A stretch of DNA of 52,787 nucleotides from the NCBI GenBank assembly GCA_023399595.1, contig JAEWOR010000024.1, forward strand, positions 1 to 52,787, read 5' to 3'. The notes under the pieces were generated by a model. It saw nothing but the letters and a program-made list of their open reading frames with translations. It was not told where the DNA came from and did not search any database. The stretch's first letter is position 1. Every line of letters starts with the position of its first letter. Positions 31,811 through 41,057 of the stretch are shown piece by piece. A program made the translations under genes and the position numbers. This DNA is from Bacteroidota bacterium. GTDB taxonomy: Bacteria; Bacteroidota; Bacteroidia; Flavobacteriales; Weeksellaceae.

Positions 31811-33574
31811 TTACATTCTGTTTACCGTTCCAATTCCTAATAAAGAAAGAGATTTTTGTATGGTTTTTCCTGTTAAATAAGATAATTCCAAACGAACTTG
31901 TTTCGTAGTTTCATCATCCTGATTCATAATTGGATTATTCTGATAGAAAGAATTATAAGCTTTCACTAAATCGTATAAATAATTGGCAACCAAAGCAGGA
32001 CTCAAGCTTTCCGCAGCTTTTGTAACAACTTCTTTATAATTAGAAAGCAACATTATCAATTCCTTTTCGCTGCTATTTAAAGCATAATCAGCAGCAATTT
32101 TCAGAGAGCTAAAACTGGCTTTATTTAATAAAGATTGAATTCTAGCATAGGTATATTGTATAAAAGGACCTGTATTACCGTTAAAATCAATACTTTCAGC
32201 TGGATTGAACAACATTTTTTTCTTAGGATCAACTTTCAACATAAAGTATTTAAGAGCTCCCATACCAACAGTTTCGTAAGATTTTTCTTTTTCCTCATCA
32301 TCCATACCTTCCAATTTCCCTAACTCTATGGCTTTCTCTTTGGCAGTTTGATACATTTCTTGCATTAAATCATCCGCATCAACCACCGTTCCTTCTCTGG
32401 ATTTCATTTTACCTTCCGGGAGTTCCACCATTCCGTATGACAAATGATACAATTGATCCGCCCAAGGATTTCCAAGTTTTTTCAATATTTTAAATAAAAC
32501 TTGGAAGTGATAATCTTGTTCATTTCCAACGGTATAAATCAGTTTTTCAATACTATTATCTTTGAAACGCTCTACAGCAGTTCCTAAATCCTGCGTTATA
32601 TACACAGAAGTCCCATCAGAACGCAATAATAATTTTTGATCCAAACCTTCATCCGTTAAATCCACCCAAACGGAACCATCTTCCTTCTGGAAAAATACTT
32701 TTTTATTTAACCCTTCTTGAATAAGGTCTTTTCCTAAAATATATGTATTACTCTCATATTGAACTTGGTCGAAAGAAACTCCTAATCTATTATAAGTCTC
32801 TCCAAAACCTTCGTACACCCAAGAATTCATCTCCTTCCAAAGGTTTCTTACTTTTTCATCTCCATTCTCCCAATCTAACAACATTTTTTGAGCTTCAAGA
32901 ATTGATGGAGCTTGTTTTTTAGCGGTTTCTTCATCCATTCCAGTAGCAACCAATTCCGCAATCTCTTTCTTGTAATTTTTATCAAACTCTACATAATAAT
33001 TCCCTACAAGCTTATCTCCTTTGATATTATTAGTTGCTGGAATTTCACCTTTTCCATATTTCTCCCACGCCAACATCGACTTACAAATATGAATTCCTCT
33101 GTCATTAATAATCTGAGTTTTGATAACATCATAACCATCTTCTTTAAGAATTTGCGCTACGGAAAAACCTAAGAGGTTGTTTCTGATATGTCCTAAATGC
33201 AGTGGTTTATTGGTATTAGGTGATGAGTACTCCACCATTACCGTTTCGTTTCTCTCAGTTTTTTTATCAATATTCTCTTGAACAGACTGCAGATTATTGA
33301 TGAAGAAATTATTCTTAATACTTAGATTAAGAAATCCTTTTACAATATTATAACTCTCAACGAAATCCGCATGAGTGGTTAAATCATTTCCAAGTTCCGA
33401 AGCGATTAAATCTGGACTTTTCTTTAAGATTTTCACCAAAGGAAAAGTAACAATTGTAAAGTCGCCTTCAAAATCTGTTTTATTCTTTTGAACCTCTAGT
33501 TTAACGTCTTCTATTTGATAGGAAGATTGGATAATCTCCGAAAGTTTATTTTGTATTAATTCTTTAATATTCAT
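31811..33574 (-). CDS. argS: Arginyl-tRNA synthetase
   Basis: This is a class I synthetase of 587 residues that charges tRNA-Arg. An N-terminal Add1-type domain (about 1-105) is followed by the HIGH box as HLGH (126-129, in NTNKPLHLGHIRNN), DLGTAVERF, a KMSKS-like region EGKMKSREGT, and the C-terminal anticodon-binding DALR domain (NGNTGPFIQYTYARI, then ALVANYLYDLVKAYNSFYQNNPI). I chose the ATG at 33574; an in-frame ATG at 33718 would run through the susD terminator and add 48 atypical residues. It lies downstream of the susC-susD pair but is separated from it by a strong terminator. Confidence 0.97.
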   Translation of the reverse strand: MNIKELIQNKLSEIIQSSYQIEDVKLEVQKNKTDFEGDFTIVTFPLVKILKKSPDLIASELGNDLTTHADFVESYNIVKGFLNLSIKNNFFINNLQSVQENIDKKTERNETVMVEYSSPNTNKPLHLGHIRNNLLGFSVAQILKEDGYDVIKTQIINDRGIHICKSMLAWEKYGKGEIPATNNIKGDKLVGNYYVEFDKNYKKEIAELVATGMDEETAKKQAPSILEAQKMLLDWENGDEKVRNLWKEMNSWVYEGFGETYNRLGVSFDQVQYESNTYILGKDLIQEGLNKKVFFQKEDGSVWVDLTDEGLDQKLLLRSDGTSVYITQDLGTAVERFKDNSIEKLIYTVGNEQDYHFQVLFKILKKLGNPWADQLYHLSYGMVELPEGKMKSREGTVVDADDLMQEMYQTAKEKAIELGKLEGMDDEEKEKSYETVGMGALKYFMLKVDPKKKMLFNPAESIDFNGNTGPFIQYTYARIQSLLNKASFSSLKIAADYALNSSEKELIMLLSNYKEVVTKAAESLSPALVANYLYDLVKAYNSFYQNNPIMNQDDETTKQVRLELSYLTGKTIQKSLSLLGIGTVNRM

Positions 33575-33606
33575 GAGTAACAATTGAGTTGCAAATATAC
33601 GGAAAT

Positions 33607-33628
33607 AAAAAAACCGCCCGAAGGCGGT
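33607..33628 (-). terminator. Terminator after the SusD-like gene
   Basis: On the minus strand ACCGCC-TTCG-GGCGGT is followed by a run of T: a UUCG tetraloop hairpin 22 bases past the susD stop. Confidence 0.9.
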
Positions 33629-33650
33629 AAATATGAATGTTAAATAAAGT

Positions 33651-35234
33651 TTATTTATAAATAAATGGGGTAAATTCATTTTTTTGGAAAATTTGTGCAA
33701 GAGTAACATTAGGTACATGTGCTGTATTACTAGAATACTCAGATGCTGGATATAACATTCTCCAAGGCTTATTAGTTCTTACCGTTGTAGTTGCTAGTGG
33801 TATTTGAGGGTAACCTGTTCTAAGGTAGTTGATATACGACTCTATTCCGTTATAATTAATTAAAGCTACCCATCTTTGGTATTGAATTGCTGCAATTTTA
33901 TCATCATTAGAACCAGTCCAGCCAGCCTTTGGATTATTTGCAATATTATTTATATAAGCCACTGCATCAGAAAATTTACCATCAAAAGCAAATGAAGCCT
34001 TAATACCTTCCTCAAAATGAGATTGTGCATTCGCAAATCCATTATATCCTCGTAATGCTGCTTCAGCTTGTAAAAACTCACTCTCAGCACGCATCATTAA
34101 ATAACCATCCTCAAGTGCTCCTGCAGAAGTCGTAAAAGTTCCGCCCAAGAATGAAAAATTATTATTTGATGGTTTTAGATCATTAATTGTATAACCCATA
34201 AATACTTTATAATCATCGTTTGTCATTCCTTGAGGATATCCATAATATCCAGAAGCTCCCCCAGCTGCAGTATTATTGTATTTTTTACCTTGTGTAAAAA
34301 GAAAAGCAATACGTGAATCATAAACTCCATTTGTAACTTTAGTTGCATCACCCTCCAAAGATTTAATCGCATGATCAGAAGCTGTCATTAAACGATAACC
34401 ATTAGTATTTTCCGCACCTGAATATGTTAATTGTCCAAAATTAAAAAATAATGGGTTTTGAGCATCCGCAGAAGCATTACTATATCCTGGATTAATAGTA
34501 ACATTATTTGTAATATATGTAGCACCATTAAGTGCGGAAATAATTTGATTTCTCAATGCAATACCTTCGCTGTTTGTTGTATTGGAAAGACGAACAGCAT
34601 ACTTCAATAAAACAGTATTTGCAAACTCATTCCACCTAGTTAAGTTTCCCTTAAAAATTGGATCAGAAGAAGCCTCTACTTTGAAATCTGGATTTGATGA
34701 ATTTGCTGCTATCAAATCTTTTGCAGTCAGTAACTCACCAACCAAACCTTTGTATACATCAATATCCTTATCATAAGCTGGCGTCACATTTTCTAATTCC
34801 TTGAAAGCTTCTGTATAGGGCACATTTCCATACAAATCAACTATATACTGCATGTAAAATGCTTTTTGAATTTTTGCAATAGCTGCATAATTAGGATGTG
34901 TAGCAGTAAAATCAATTATTCTTTGAAATCTTGTTACAGCTTTGTATGTATCAGTAAAAAGAGTTTGACGATATGTAGTAGTAACTTCTAAATTTGACTC
35001 TACTGTAAATGGATTCCCAAATTGAGCAAAGTTACCAGACCATGTATTTGTCCAAGCATTACCCAAAGCATTCATTGTTCCAGCTTGCATTGCATAAGCA
35101 CCCGTTGATGCACCCGATAATCTAAGATTAGGCTTTACATCCTCAGCCAAAACTTTATTTGGATTCAAATTATCATCTAATCTACATGAGACTAAAGCTA
35201 CACCCAATATTGAAAATAAAATATATTTTTTCAT
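33651..35234 (-). CDS. SusD/RagB-type nutrient-binding outer membrane lipoprotein
   Basis: This is a 527-residue surface lipoprotein of the SusD superfamily (SusD-like_2 type), which lids a partner TonB-dependent porin. The signal MKKYILFSILGVALVSC has the lipidated Cys at 17, and the following RLDDN carries the acidic residues typical of surface-export signals in this phylum. TPR-like helices carry FQRIIDFTATHPNYAAIAKIQKAFYMQYIVDLYGNVPYTEAF, and the C-terminal half has YLMMRAESEFLQAEAALRGY and IAAIQYQRWVALINYNGIESYINYLRTGYP. It is 22 bases after the SusC-like gene and clearly co-transcribed. The substrate is not evident; no glycoside hydrolase or peptidase accompanies the pair. Confidence 0.92.
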   Translation of the reverse strand: MKKYILFSILGVALVSCRLDDNLNPNKVLAEDVKPNLRLSGASTGAYAMQAGTMNALGNAWTNTWSGNFAQFGNPFTVESNLEVTTTYRQTLFTDTYKAVTRFQRIIDFTATHPNYAAIAKIQKAFYMQYIVDLYGNVPYTEAFKELENVTPAYDKDIDVYKGLVGELLTAKDLIAANSSNPDFKVEASSDPIFKGNLTRWNEFANTVLLKYAVRLSNTTNSEGIALRNQIISALNGATYITNNVTINPGYSNASADAQNPLFFNFGQLTYSGAENTNGYRLMTASDHAIKSLEGDATKVTNGVYDSRIAFLFTQGKKYNNTAAGGASGYYGYPQGMTNDDYKVFMGYTINDLKPSNNNFSFLGGTFTTSAGALEDGYLMMRAESEFLQAEAALRGYNGFANAQSHFEEGIKASFAFDGKFSDAVAYINNIANNPKAGWTGSNDDKIAAIQYQRWVALINYNGIESYINYLRTGYPQIPLATTTVRTNKPWRMLYPASEYSSNTAHVPNVTLAQIFQKNEFTPFIYK

Positions 35235-35256
35235 AATATTAAATTAAAATTAAAAA

Positions 35257-38200
35257 TTAGAACTTAAGGTTTAGTGAAAAACCATAAACCTTTGTGCTTG
35301 GTAATTGCCCACGATTAGAAACTCCTCTTGCATTGGGAGTATTACCTGTTCCAGAAGTATAAAAACTAGATTCGGGATCTGCATAATTTAAATTGTTATC
35401 AGCAAATTTCTGGAACGGATTCCTTGCGTGTACACCAAATGTTATTTCCTGAATTCCATAACTTCTAATCATATCCTTGGGTAAGGTATAAGATAAGGAA
35501 ACCTCTCTTAATTTAAATGCACTACCATCTGTAAGGAGATTCTCACCAATAGTAGCATAAATAGAACTAAAGTAAGAAATGGCTGTTCCATAAGAATTCC
35601 CACCCGTTTTTATAGTTGTATTAGGAACATATCCACCATTTCCATCAGGAATTACTGAGTTAGGCATAATGAACCCACCATTTTCACGATCAATCTCTCC
35701 TGAGTCATATAGTGAGCCGTTAAATGCTAAACCACTTTTTACATCTGCAATAAACTTAGAACCATATCTATAATCAGCGACTGCACCTAGTTTAAATCCT
35801 TTATAAGAAAAATTAACGCCAAAATTATAAATACTTTTTGGTACAGCACTACCAGCGTTTTGAAGAGTTGAAGTAATTATTGGATTACCATTTGCAGGGT
35901 TTATAATAATTCTTCCTTGATCATCTCTCTGCATCTGAGAAACTTTAATTAATGGAAAAATAGATCCTTTCTGTGCATAAATACCCCACATACCAGCTGA
36001 AACTAATGGAACTTCATCAGCAACACCCGGCATAACCTCCTGAACAATAGACTCATTATATGAATAACCTAAATTAACTTCCCATTTAAAATCTGATGTT
36101 TTAATTGGCACTAACCCTAGATTAATCTCTGCTCCTTTCGATTGCATTTTTGCTATATTAATGATTTTTGTATTAATCCCAGAAGTTCCGGAAGCTGTTT
36201 GCCTCGTAATCAAATCCTTAGTATCTTGTAGATAGATTGAACCATCAAATCTAATTCTATTATTGAAGAAACCTAAATCCAAATTTAATTCATTTGAAGT
36301 TACAAATTCTGGACGAATATTAGGATCGGTTTGGATCATTCCATTTCTGAAAGAACTTACACCATTAAAAGGAAAGCCTGCCACAATTTCTGCTGTTTTG
36401 TTAACATCATACCATCCAATTGATGCAGAGTTACCAACTTTACTCCATCCTCCAGAAATTTTCATATAGTTAAGCGTATTTCCACCAAAATTAAATGCTT
36501 TAGTTGGCACAAATGATAGCCCAACAGAAGGATAAAAATATGAATTATTGTCTTTTGGAAGTTGAGAAACAAACTCATTTCTTGCAGTTGCATTTAAAAA
36601 CAAGAAGTTTTTATAGGCTAAGTCTAAGTTTGCAAAAAGGGAATGTGAATTTTTTCTAAAGGTTCCATTTTCTAATAATGATGAAGCTGTAGATAACGGT
36701 TGATTAACATTTGCCATAGTATAAACACCTGGATAAGCTAAATTGGCACCACCATTTTCGATACTTTGATATCTATGTTCTTGATAATTATGTCCAATAT
36801 TTAATTTTGCATTAATGTCACTAGTTAGATCATAATCAAAATTTACAATAAGATCACCATAGTAATCCAAACTCTTCTTATCGCTTAGGAATAATGAAGA
36901 AGTAATAGTTTTCATAGTTCCTGCTGCTGCACCACTATACATTGCTTTTGACCAAGCATCTCTATGACTTTGTGAACTTGAATAAGTTCCTTGTAAATTA
37001 CCTGTATAACGAACATTAATATGACTATTAAATTCATAACCAGCTCCAAAATTCACACTATAGAAATCTCTTTTGAAATCCTGACGAGAATGCTTTATTT
37101 TCCAATAAGGATTTAGATAATAAATGTTATATGTATAAGCTTGATCTGAAGTATTATTGGCATAACTTGTAATAGGTATATCAGGAGCAGATTGTAATAA
37201 AGCCCAATATAATGAACCATTAGTATCATCATCATACATTGTGGTATTTTGAGTAAAATCAGTCCTGATATAATTTACCCCCCCATCAAATGATACTTTA
37301 TCCAATTTTATACCTCCTTTAAAGAGAAATGATGTTTTATTAGATTTATCTCCATCTAAAATAAAATCTCTTTGGGTATTATTAACACTTACAAGAGCAT
37401 ATTTACCTTCGCTCCCCGCATTTAAAGTTAGACTATGACTACGTGTTGTTCCCACTTTAAAGAAATTTTTTATTTCGTTAGGTCGGGCAATGTAAGGAGC
37501 ATTAATTGCAGCTGGATTATCGGGAGATAACTGGTTAGAATTAACCCATCCAATACCATTCATATTAATAGTTCCATCTCCATTATAATCATATAATGGG
37601 ACACCATATGTTGTCATATTTCCATCAAAAGCTGGTCCCCAAGCTCCATTCTCATACTGATCTCTAGCATTATCCCAACCTTGACCATATTTCTGTTGTC
37701 TTTTAGGCACAAAAGCAATTGATTCAAAATCTACAGAACCCTCATAAGAAATTGATAATTTGTTTTTTGCCCCCCTCTTAGTAGTAACAATAACAACACC
37801 ATTAACACCATCTGATCCATATAATGCAGCACCTTGAGATCCTTTAATTACATTGATAGATTCTATTAAATCAGGTGGAAGGCTTTGAAGCACAGTAGCC
37901 GTAGAAATTACATTATCTATAATAACTAGTGCATCATTATTACCAGATATAGTACGAATACCTCTCAATTGAATTGAGTTAGAACTATTAACAGAACTAT
38001 TATTCTGACTAATTGTTAGACCTGCAACTTTTCCTGTCAAAGCTTGAACAGCATTTGGGTTACTTGCTTGATTTAATTGTTCTGCAGAGACAACTTGTTG
38101 AGCAGAAGTCACTGCATCTGCTTTTTTCTTGATACCAAGAGCTCCTGTTACAACAACCTCTTCAATCGTTTTTGTTTTCAATGTATCATTCTTCTCTTGT

Positions 38201-38265
38201 GCATTTGCAACACCTATAGAAGCCGATAAAACAACAATTAAAACACTTGCAGTTATTTTCTTCAT
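35257..38265 (-). CDS. SusC/RagA-type TonB-linked outer membrane transporter
   Basis: This is a 1002-residue TonB-dependent porin. A signal peptide (MKKITASVLIVVLSASIGVANA) is followed by a TonB-box-like TIEEVVVTGALGI and the plug domain (ALTGKVAGLTISQNNSSVNSS, SIQLRGIRTISGNNDALVIID, LYGSDGVNGVVIVTTKRG). The rest is a 22-stranded barrel ending STKVYGFSLNLKF with the terminal Phe. Most SusC proteins carry a carboxypeptidase-regulatory-like domain before the plug; here only about 20 residues separate signal and TonB box, so it is absent. The ATG at 38265 is chosen for the signal peptide and because the promoter at 38292-38321 lies just upstream. Confidence 0.93.
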   Translation of the reverse strand: MKKITASVLIVVLSASIGVANAQEKNDTLKTKTIEEVVVTGALGIKKKADAVTSAQQVVSAEQLNQASNPNAVQALTGKVAGLTISQNNSSVNSSNSIQLRGIRTISGNNDALVIIDNVISTATVLQSLPPDLIESINVIKGSQGAALYGSDGVNGVVIVTTKRGAKNKLSISYEGSVDFESIAFVPKRQQKYGQGWDNARDQYENGAWGPAFDGNMTTYGVPLYDYNGDGTINMNGIGWVNSNQLSPDNPAAINAPYIARPNEIKNFFKVGTTRSHSLTLNAGSEGKYALVSVNNTQRDFILDGDKSNKTSFLFKGGIKLDKVSFDGGVNYIRTDFTQNTTMYDDDTNGSLYWALLQSAPDIPITSYANNTSDQAYTYNIYYLNPYWKIKHSRQDFKRDFYSVNFGAGYEFNSHINVRYTGNLQGTYSSSQSHRDAWSKAMYSGAAAGTMKTITSSLFLSDKKSLDYYGDLIVNFDYDLTSDINAKLNIGHNYQEHRYQSIENGGANLAYPGVYTMANVNQPLSTASSLLENGTFRKNSHSLFANLDLAYKNFLFLNATARNEFVSQLPKDNNSYFYPSVGLSFVPTKAFNFGGNTLNYMKISGGWSKVGNSASIGWYDVNKTAEIVAGFPFNGVSSFRNGMIQTDPNIRPEFVTSNELNLDLGFFNNRIRFDGSIYLQDTKDLITRQTASGTSGINTKIINIAKMQSKGAEINLGLVPIKTSDFKWEVNLGYSYNESIVQEVMPGVADEVPLVSAGMWGIYAQKGSIFPLIKVSQMQRDDQGRIIINPANGNPIITSTLQNAGSAVPKSIYNFGVNFSYKGFKLGAVADYRYGSKFIADVKSGLAFNGSLYDSGEIDRENGGFIMPNSVIPDGNGGYVPNTTIKTGGNSYGTAISYFSSIYATIGENLLTDGSAFKLREVSLSYTLPKDMIRSYGIQEITFGVHARNPFQKFADNNLNYADPESSFYTSGTGNTPNARGVSNRGQLPSTKVYGFSLNLKF

Positions 38266-38291
38266 ATTAACTAATTTTGTATTGTTAGAGA

Positions 38292-38321
38292 CAAATTTGT
38301 AATATTTTCTTAAAATAACAA
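38292..38321 (-). promoter_or_regulatory. Promoter of the SusC-SusD operon
   Basis: On the minus strand TTG (plus 38319-38321), 19 bases, then CAAATTTG (38292-38299) match the phylum pattern in all but one base. It would start transcription about 20 bases before the SusC ATG. Confidence 0.55.
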
Positions 38322-38402
38322 AACAAAATCTTAACAAAATTTAAATTTTAACACTAAAACATACTAATCAATACCAAAAACTTAATAAAAACCCTAATTA
38401 TT

Positions 38403-38987
38403 ATGACTTTAGCAAGGAAATGGTTGAAAAATTACATTGAAGCAGGATGTGATGAAGTAGGAAGAGGCTGCTTATGTGGGCCAGTTGTTGCCGCAACAGT
38501 GATTTTAGATGAAAATTTCGATCAAAATCTCATCAATGACTCAAAAAAGTTAAGTTTTAAAACAAGAATGTCGCTTGATGATTATATAAAAGAGAATGCT
38601 GTTGATTATGCTATTGCAGAACTTCCACCTTCTTTTATTGATGAACATAATATTCTCAATGCTAGTATTCATGCTATGCATTTGGCTTTGGATCAGTTAA
38701 AAACCAGACCAGAGATAATTCTTGTAGATGGAAATAAGTTCCATCCTTATAACTTCATCCCTCACGAATGCATCATTAAAGGGGATTCTAAAGTTTTGAG
38801 CATTGCTGCAGCCTCAATTCTAGCTAAAAATTATCGGGATAGGTTTATGATTGAACTTCATGAAGAATTTCCACAATATGGCTGGAATAAAAACTTTGGG
38901 TATGCCACCAAGCAACACCGAGAAGCATTGAATAAATACGGATCAACAAAATACCATCGACAATCTTTTAGACTCGATTACACTTAA
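38403..38987 (+). CDS. rnhB: Ribonuclease HII
   Basis: This is RNase HII, 194 residues, which nicks at ribonucleotides in DNA. The catalytic DEVGRG is at 17-22 (Asp17, Glu18), with CGPVVAATVIL, the NDSKKLS block, ASIHAMHLALDQL, LVDGNKF with the third Asp, and KGDSKVLSIAAASILAKNYRD. It ends soon after FGYATKQHREALNKYGSTKYHRQSF, the usual C-terminus. It is divergent from the SusC gene and followed by a bidirectional terminator. Confidence 0.97.
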   Translation: MTLARKWLKNYIEAGCDEVGRGCLCGPVVAATVILDENFDQNLINDSKKLSFKTRMSLDDYIKENAVDYAIAELPPSFIDEHNILNASIHAMHLALDQLKTRPEIILVDGNKFHPYNFIPHECIIKGDSKVLSIAAASILAKNYRDRFMIELHEEFPQYGWNKNFGYATKQHREALNKYGSTKYHRQSFRLDYT

Positions 38988-38995
38988 AAAAATAA

Positions 38996-39026
38996 AAGCG
39001 CCGAACTAAAAATTAGTTCGGCGCTT
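38996..39026. terminator. Bidirectional terminator between rnhB and yidC
   Basis: AAGCGCCGAACTAA (38996-39009) pairs perfectly with 39013-39026 around an AAA loop. It serves both converging genes. Confidence 0.88.
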
Positions 39027-39049
39027 ATTATTAAAAGTGACAAAATCAC

Positions 39050-40852
39050 TTATTTTTTTCTGTTCTTTTGTTGTTGCTCCACAGTTTTCTGTTGTTCTTG
39101 CGCTTTTTCCATCATTTCACGCATACGCTTTTGGAACTTTCCTTCTTTTTTAGGTTGTGCCTTATTCGCTTGAATTTGAGCATGAATTTTCTTTTCATCC
39201 AAGAAAATATATTTAATGGCAAGAATGATTAAAATGTTAATGGCATTCGATACAAAATAATACCAAGAAAGACCCGACGCAGAAGTATTCAAGAAGAATA
39301 GGAATGTAATTGGGAAAATATACATAATCACCTTCATATTTGGCATCCCTTCTTGTTGTGGCTGCTGAATATTACCAGATGTCATTACCGTATAAATAAG
39401 AATTACCACCGTACAAGCTAAGGCAAAAATACTTAAATGTTCTCCCAAGAATGGAATATTAAACGGCAATTTAATTAAATCATCATAGGCTGTTAAATCT
39501 TTTGCAAACCAGAAACTCTGACCTCTTAAATCTATAAAATTCGGGAAGAAACGGAACAAAGCATAGAAAATTGGAATTTGAACTAATGCCGGAAGACATC
39601 CTGCCATTTGATTAACCCCCGCTTTTCTGTACACTTCCATAGTCGCTTGTTGCTTCTTCATAGGATCTGCATCCTTGTATTTTGCATTCACCTCATCGAT
39701 TTCCGGACGAATAACCTTCATCATCGCACTCAATTTATGTTGCTTGAACATAATTGGTGACAAGATAATTTTTACAATAATGGTCATTACAAAAATCACC
39801 CAACCTGCTGTAAGTCCCCAAGATGCGATAAAATTATACATCGGCATAAAAAACCATCTGTTCATACTTCCGATGAAAGACCATCCTAACGGAAGAATTT
39901 CGTCGAAGTTTTTATCATAAGACTTTAAAAGAGGTAAATCCAAAGGCATGAAATACCAAGAAAAATCTTGGTTAAATTCACCACCATTCATTGTGATTTG
40001 ACCGTCATAGTTCAGTTTCTTCAAATATTCACCTTCCTCAATAACATCTTGATATCCTTTAGATTTTGTAAAACCTGTTTTAGATTCAATAACTGAAGCG
40101 AAAAACTGTTGTTTAACACCAATCCAATTCAACGTTTCCTCATCTTCTTCCATTGAAGTTCTTCCATCATAATCATAAGATTTATAATTATTAAATGCAT
40201 ATGAGAACTCAGAATGAGATTGCTCTTGCGCTCTACCTTTTTCAACATTTCTTACATTATAGTTCCATACAAAACTTGCTGGTCCATTACCTATTACTTG
40301 AGAAAGACCTTGAGTTTTCACTTTAAAATCTAATGTATAATTGGGTAATAATGTATAGACAAACTGAATAACAGCACCATTAATATTCCCTGTCATGGTT
40401 ACTTCGTTACCACTAACAGAAGGTGTAAATACTAAATCTTTGGTATTAATTGTTTTTCCTGATTTATCTTTAAAAGTAAATCCGTATTCAGAGTTATTTT
40501 TATTAATTAAGTATAAAGGAAGATCTGCTTTATCCGTTTTATGATCGTAAGCTTTGTATTGTAGCAATTCTACTTTTGAAACCTGTCCTCCTAAACCTGA
40601 AAACTCAACATTTAGTTCATTATTAGCAAGTTTTACAGTTTGTAAACTAGTAGCATTTACATTGGGGTTAATATTATTAGCTGTTGTTGCTTTTTTATTA
40701 TTAACCTGTTCTGTTTTCTGTTGAACTACTTTTTCTTGCTCATCTTTCATTTGTTTATTCTGAAAGTAGAACATGAAACCAATAAAAATCAAGGAAAAAA
40801 CAGCGAAACTAATCAACTGACTTTTATCCATTCCATTTTTTTGCTGCATCAT
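39050..40852 (-). CDS. yidC: Membrane protein insertase YidC
   Basis: This is YidC/Oxa1 insertase, 600 residues, of the long Gram-negative type. The first membrane helix (QLISFAVFSLIFIGFMFYF) is followed by a charged linker, the large periplasmic beta-sandwich (about 60-345), and the conserved insertase core from about 350: a helix NFIASWGLTAGWVIFVMTIIVK, the cytoplasmic hairpin (MKVIRPEIDEVNAKYKDADPMKKQQ), GCLPALVQIPIFYALFRFFPNF and two late helices. The tail is Lys/Gln-rich and basic, as expected for ribosome contact. The start is one of two adjacent ATGs (40852 or 40849). A -7-like TATTTTTG on the minus strand at 40940-40947 is a candidate promoter, placed after the pyrG terminator. Confidence 0.96.
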   Translation of the reverse strand: MMQQKNGMDKSQLISFAVFSLIFIGFMFYFQNKQMKDEQEKVVQQKTEQVNNKKATTANNINPNVNATSLQTVKLANNELNVEFSGLGGQVSKVELLQYKAYDHKTDKADLPLYLINKNNSEYGFTFKDKSGKTINTKDLVFTPSVSGNEVTMTGNINGAVIQFVYTLLPNYTLDFKVKTQGLSQVIGNGPASFVWNYNVRNVEKGRAQEQSHSEFSYAFNNYKSYDYDGRTSMEEDEETLNWIGVKQQFFASVIESKTGFTKSKGYQDVIEEGEYLKKLNYDGQITMNGGEFNQDFSWYFMPLDLPLLKSYDKNFDEILPLGWSFIGSMNRWFFMPMYNFIASWGLTAGWVIFVMTIIVKIILSPIMFKQHKLSAMMKVIRPEIDEVNAKYKDADPMKKQQATMEVYRKAGVNQMAGCLPALVQIPIFYALFRFFPNFIDLRGQSFWFAKDLTAYDDLIKLPFNIPFLGEHLSIFALACTVVILIYTVMTSGNIQQPQQEGMPNMKVIMYIFPITFLFFLNTSASGLSWYYFVSNAINILIILAIKYIFLDEKKIHAQIQANKAQPKKEGKFQKRMREMMEKAQEQQKTVEQQQKNRKK

Positions 40853-41005
40853 AATATTATAAATGTATGTGTGTAAGTTTTAATTTCCGAAATTTTCTCA
40901 AAAAATATTCCTTAAAAAAGCGTTCGGATTTTGCGGAGACAAAAATACTGATTTTTTATGAAACCCTAACTTTTTGTCATTCTTAATCATAAGATGTTTG
41001 TCATT

Positions 41006-41038
41006 AAAAAAACTTCACAAAAATTTGCGAAGTTTTTT
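41006..41038 (-). terminator. Terminator after pyrG
   Basis: AAAAAACTTC (41006-41015) pairs with GAAGTTTTTT (41029-41038). On the minus strand the stem is followed by T residues, 20 bases past the pyrG stop. Confidence 0.8.
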
Positions 41039-41057
41039 TATGGTTATATCAAAAAGA

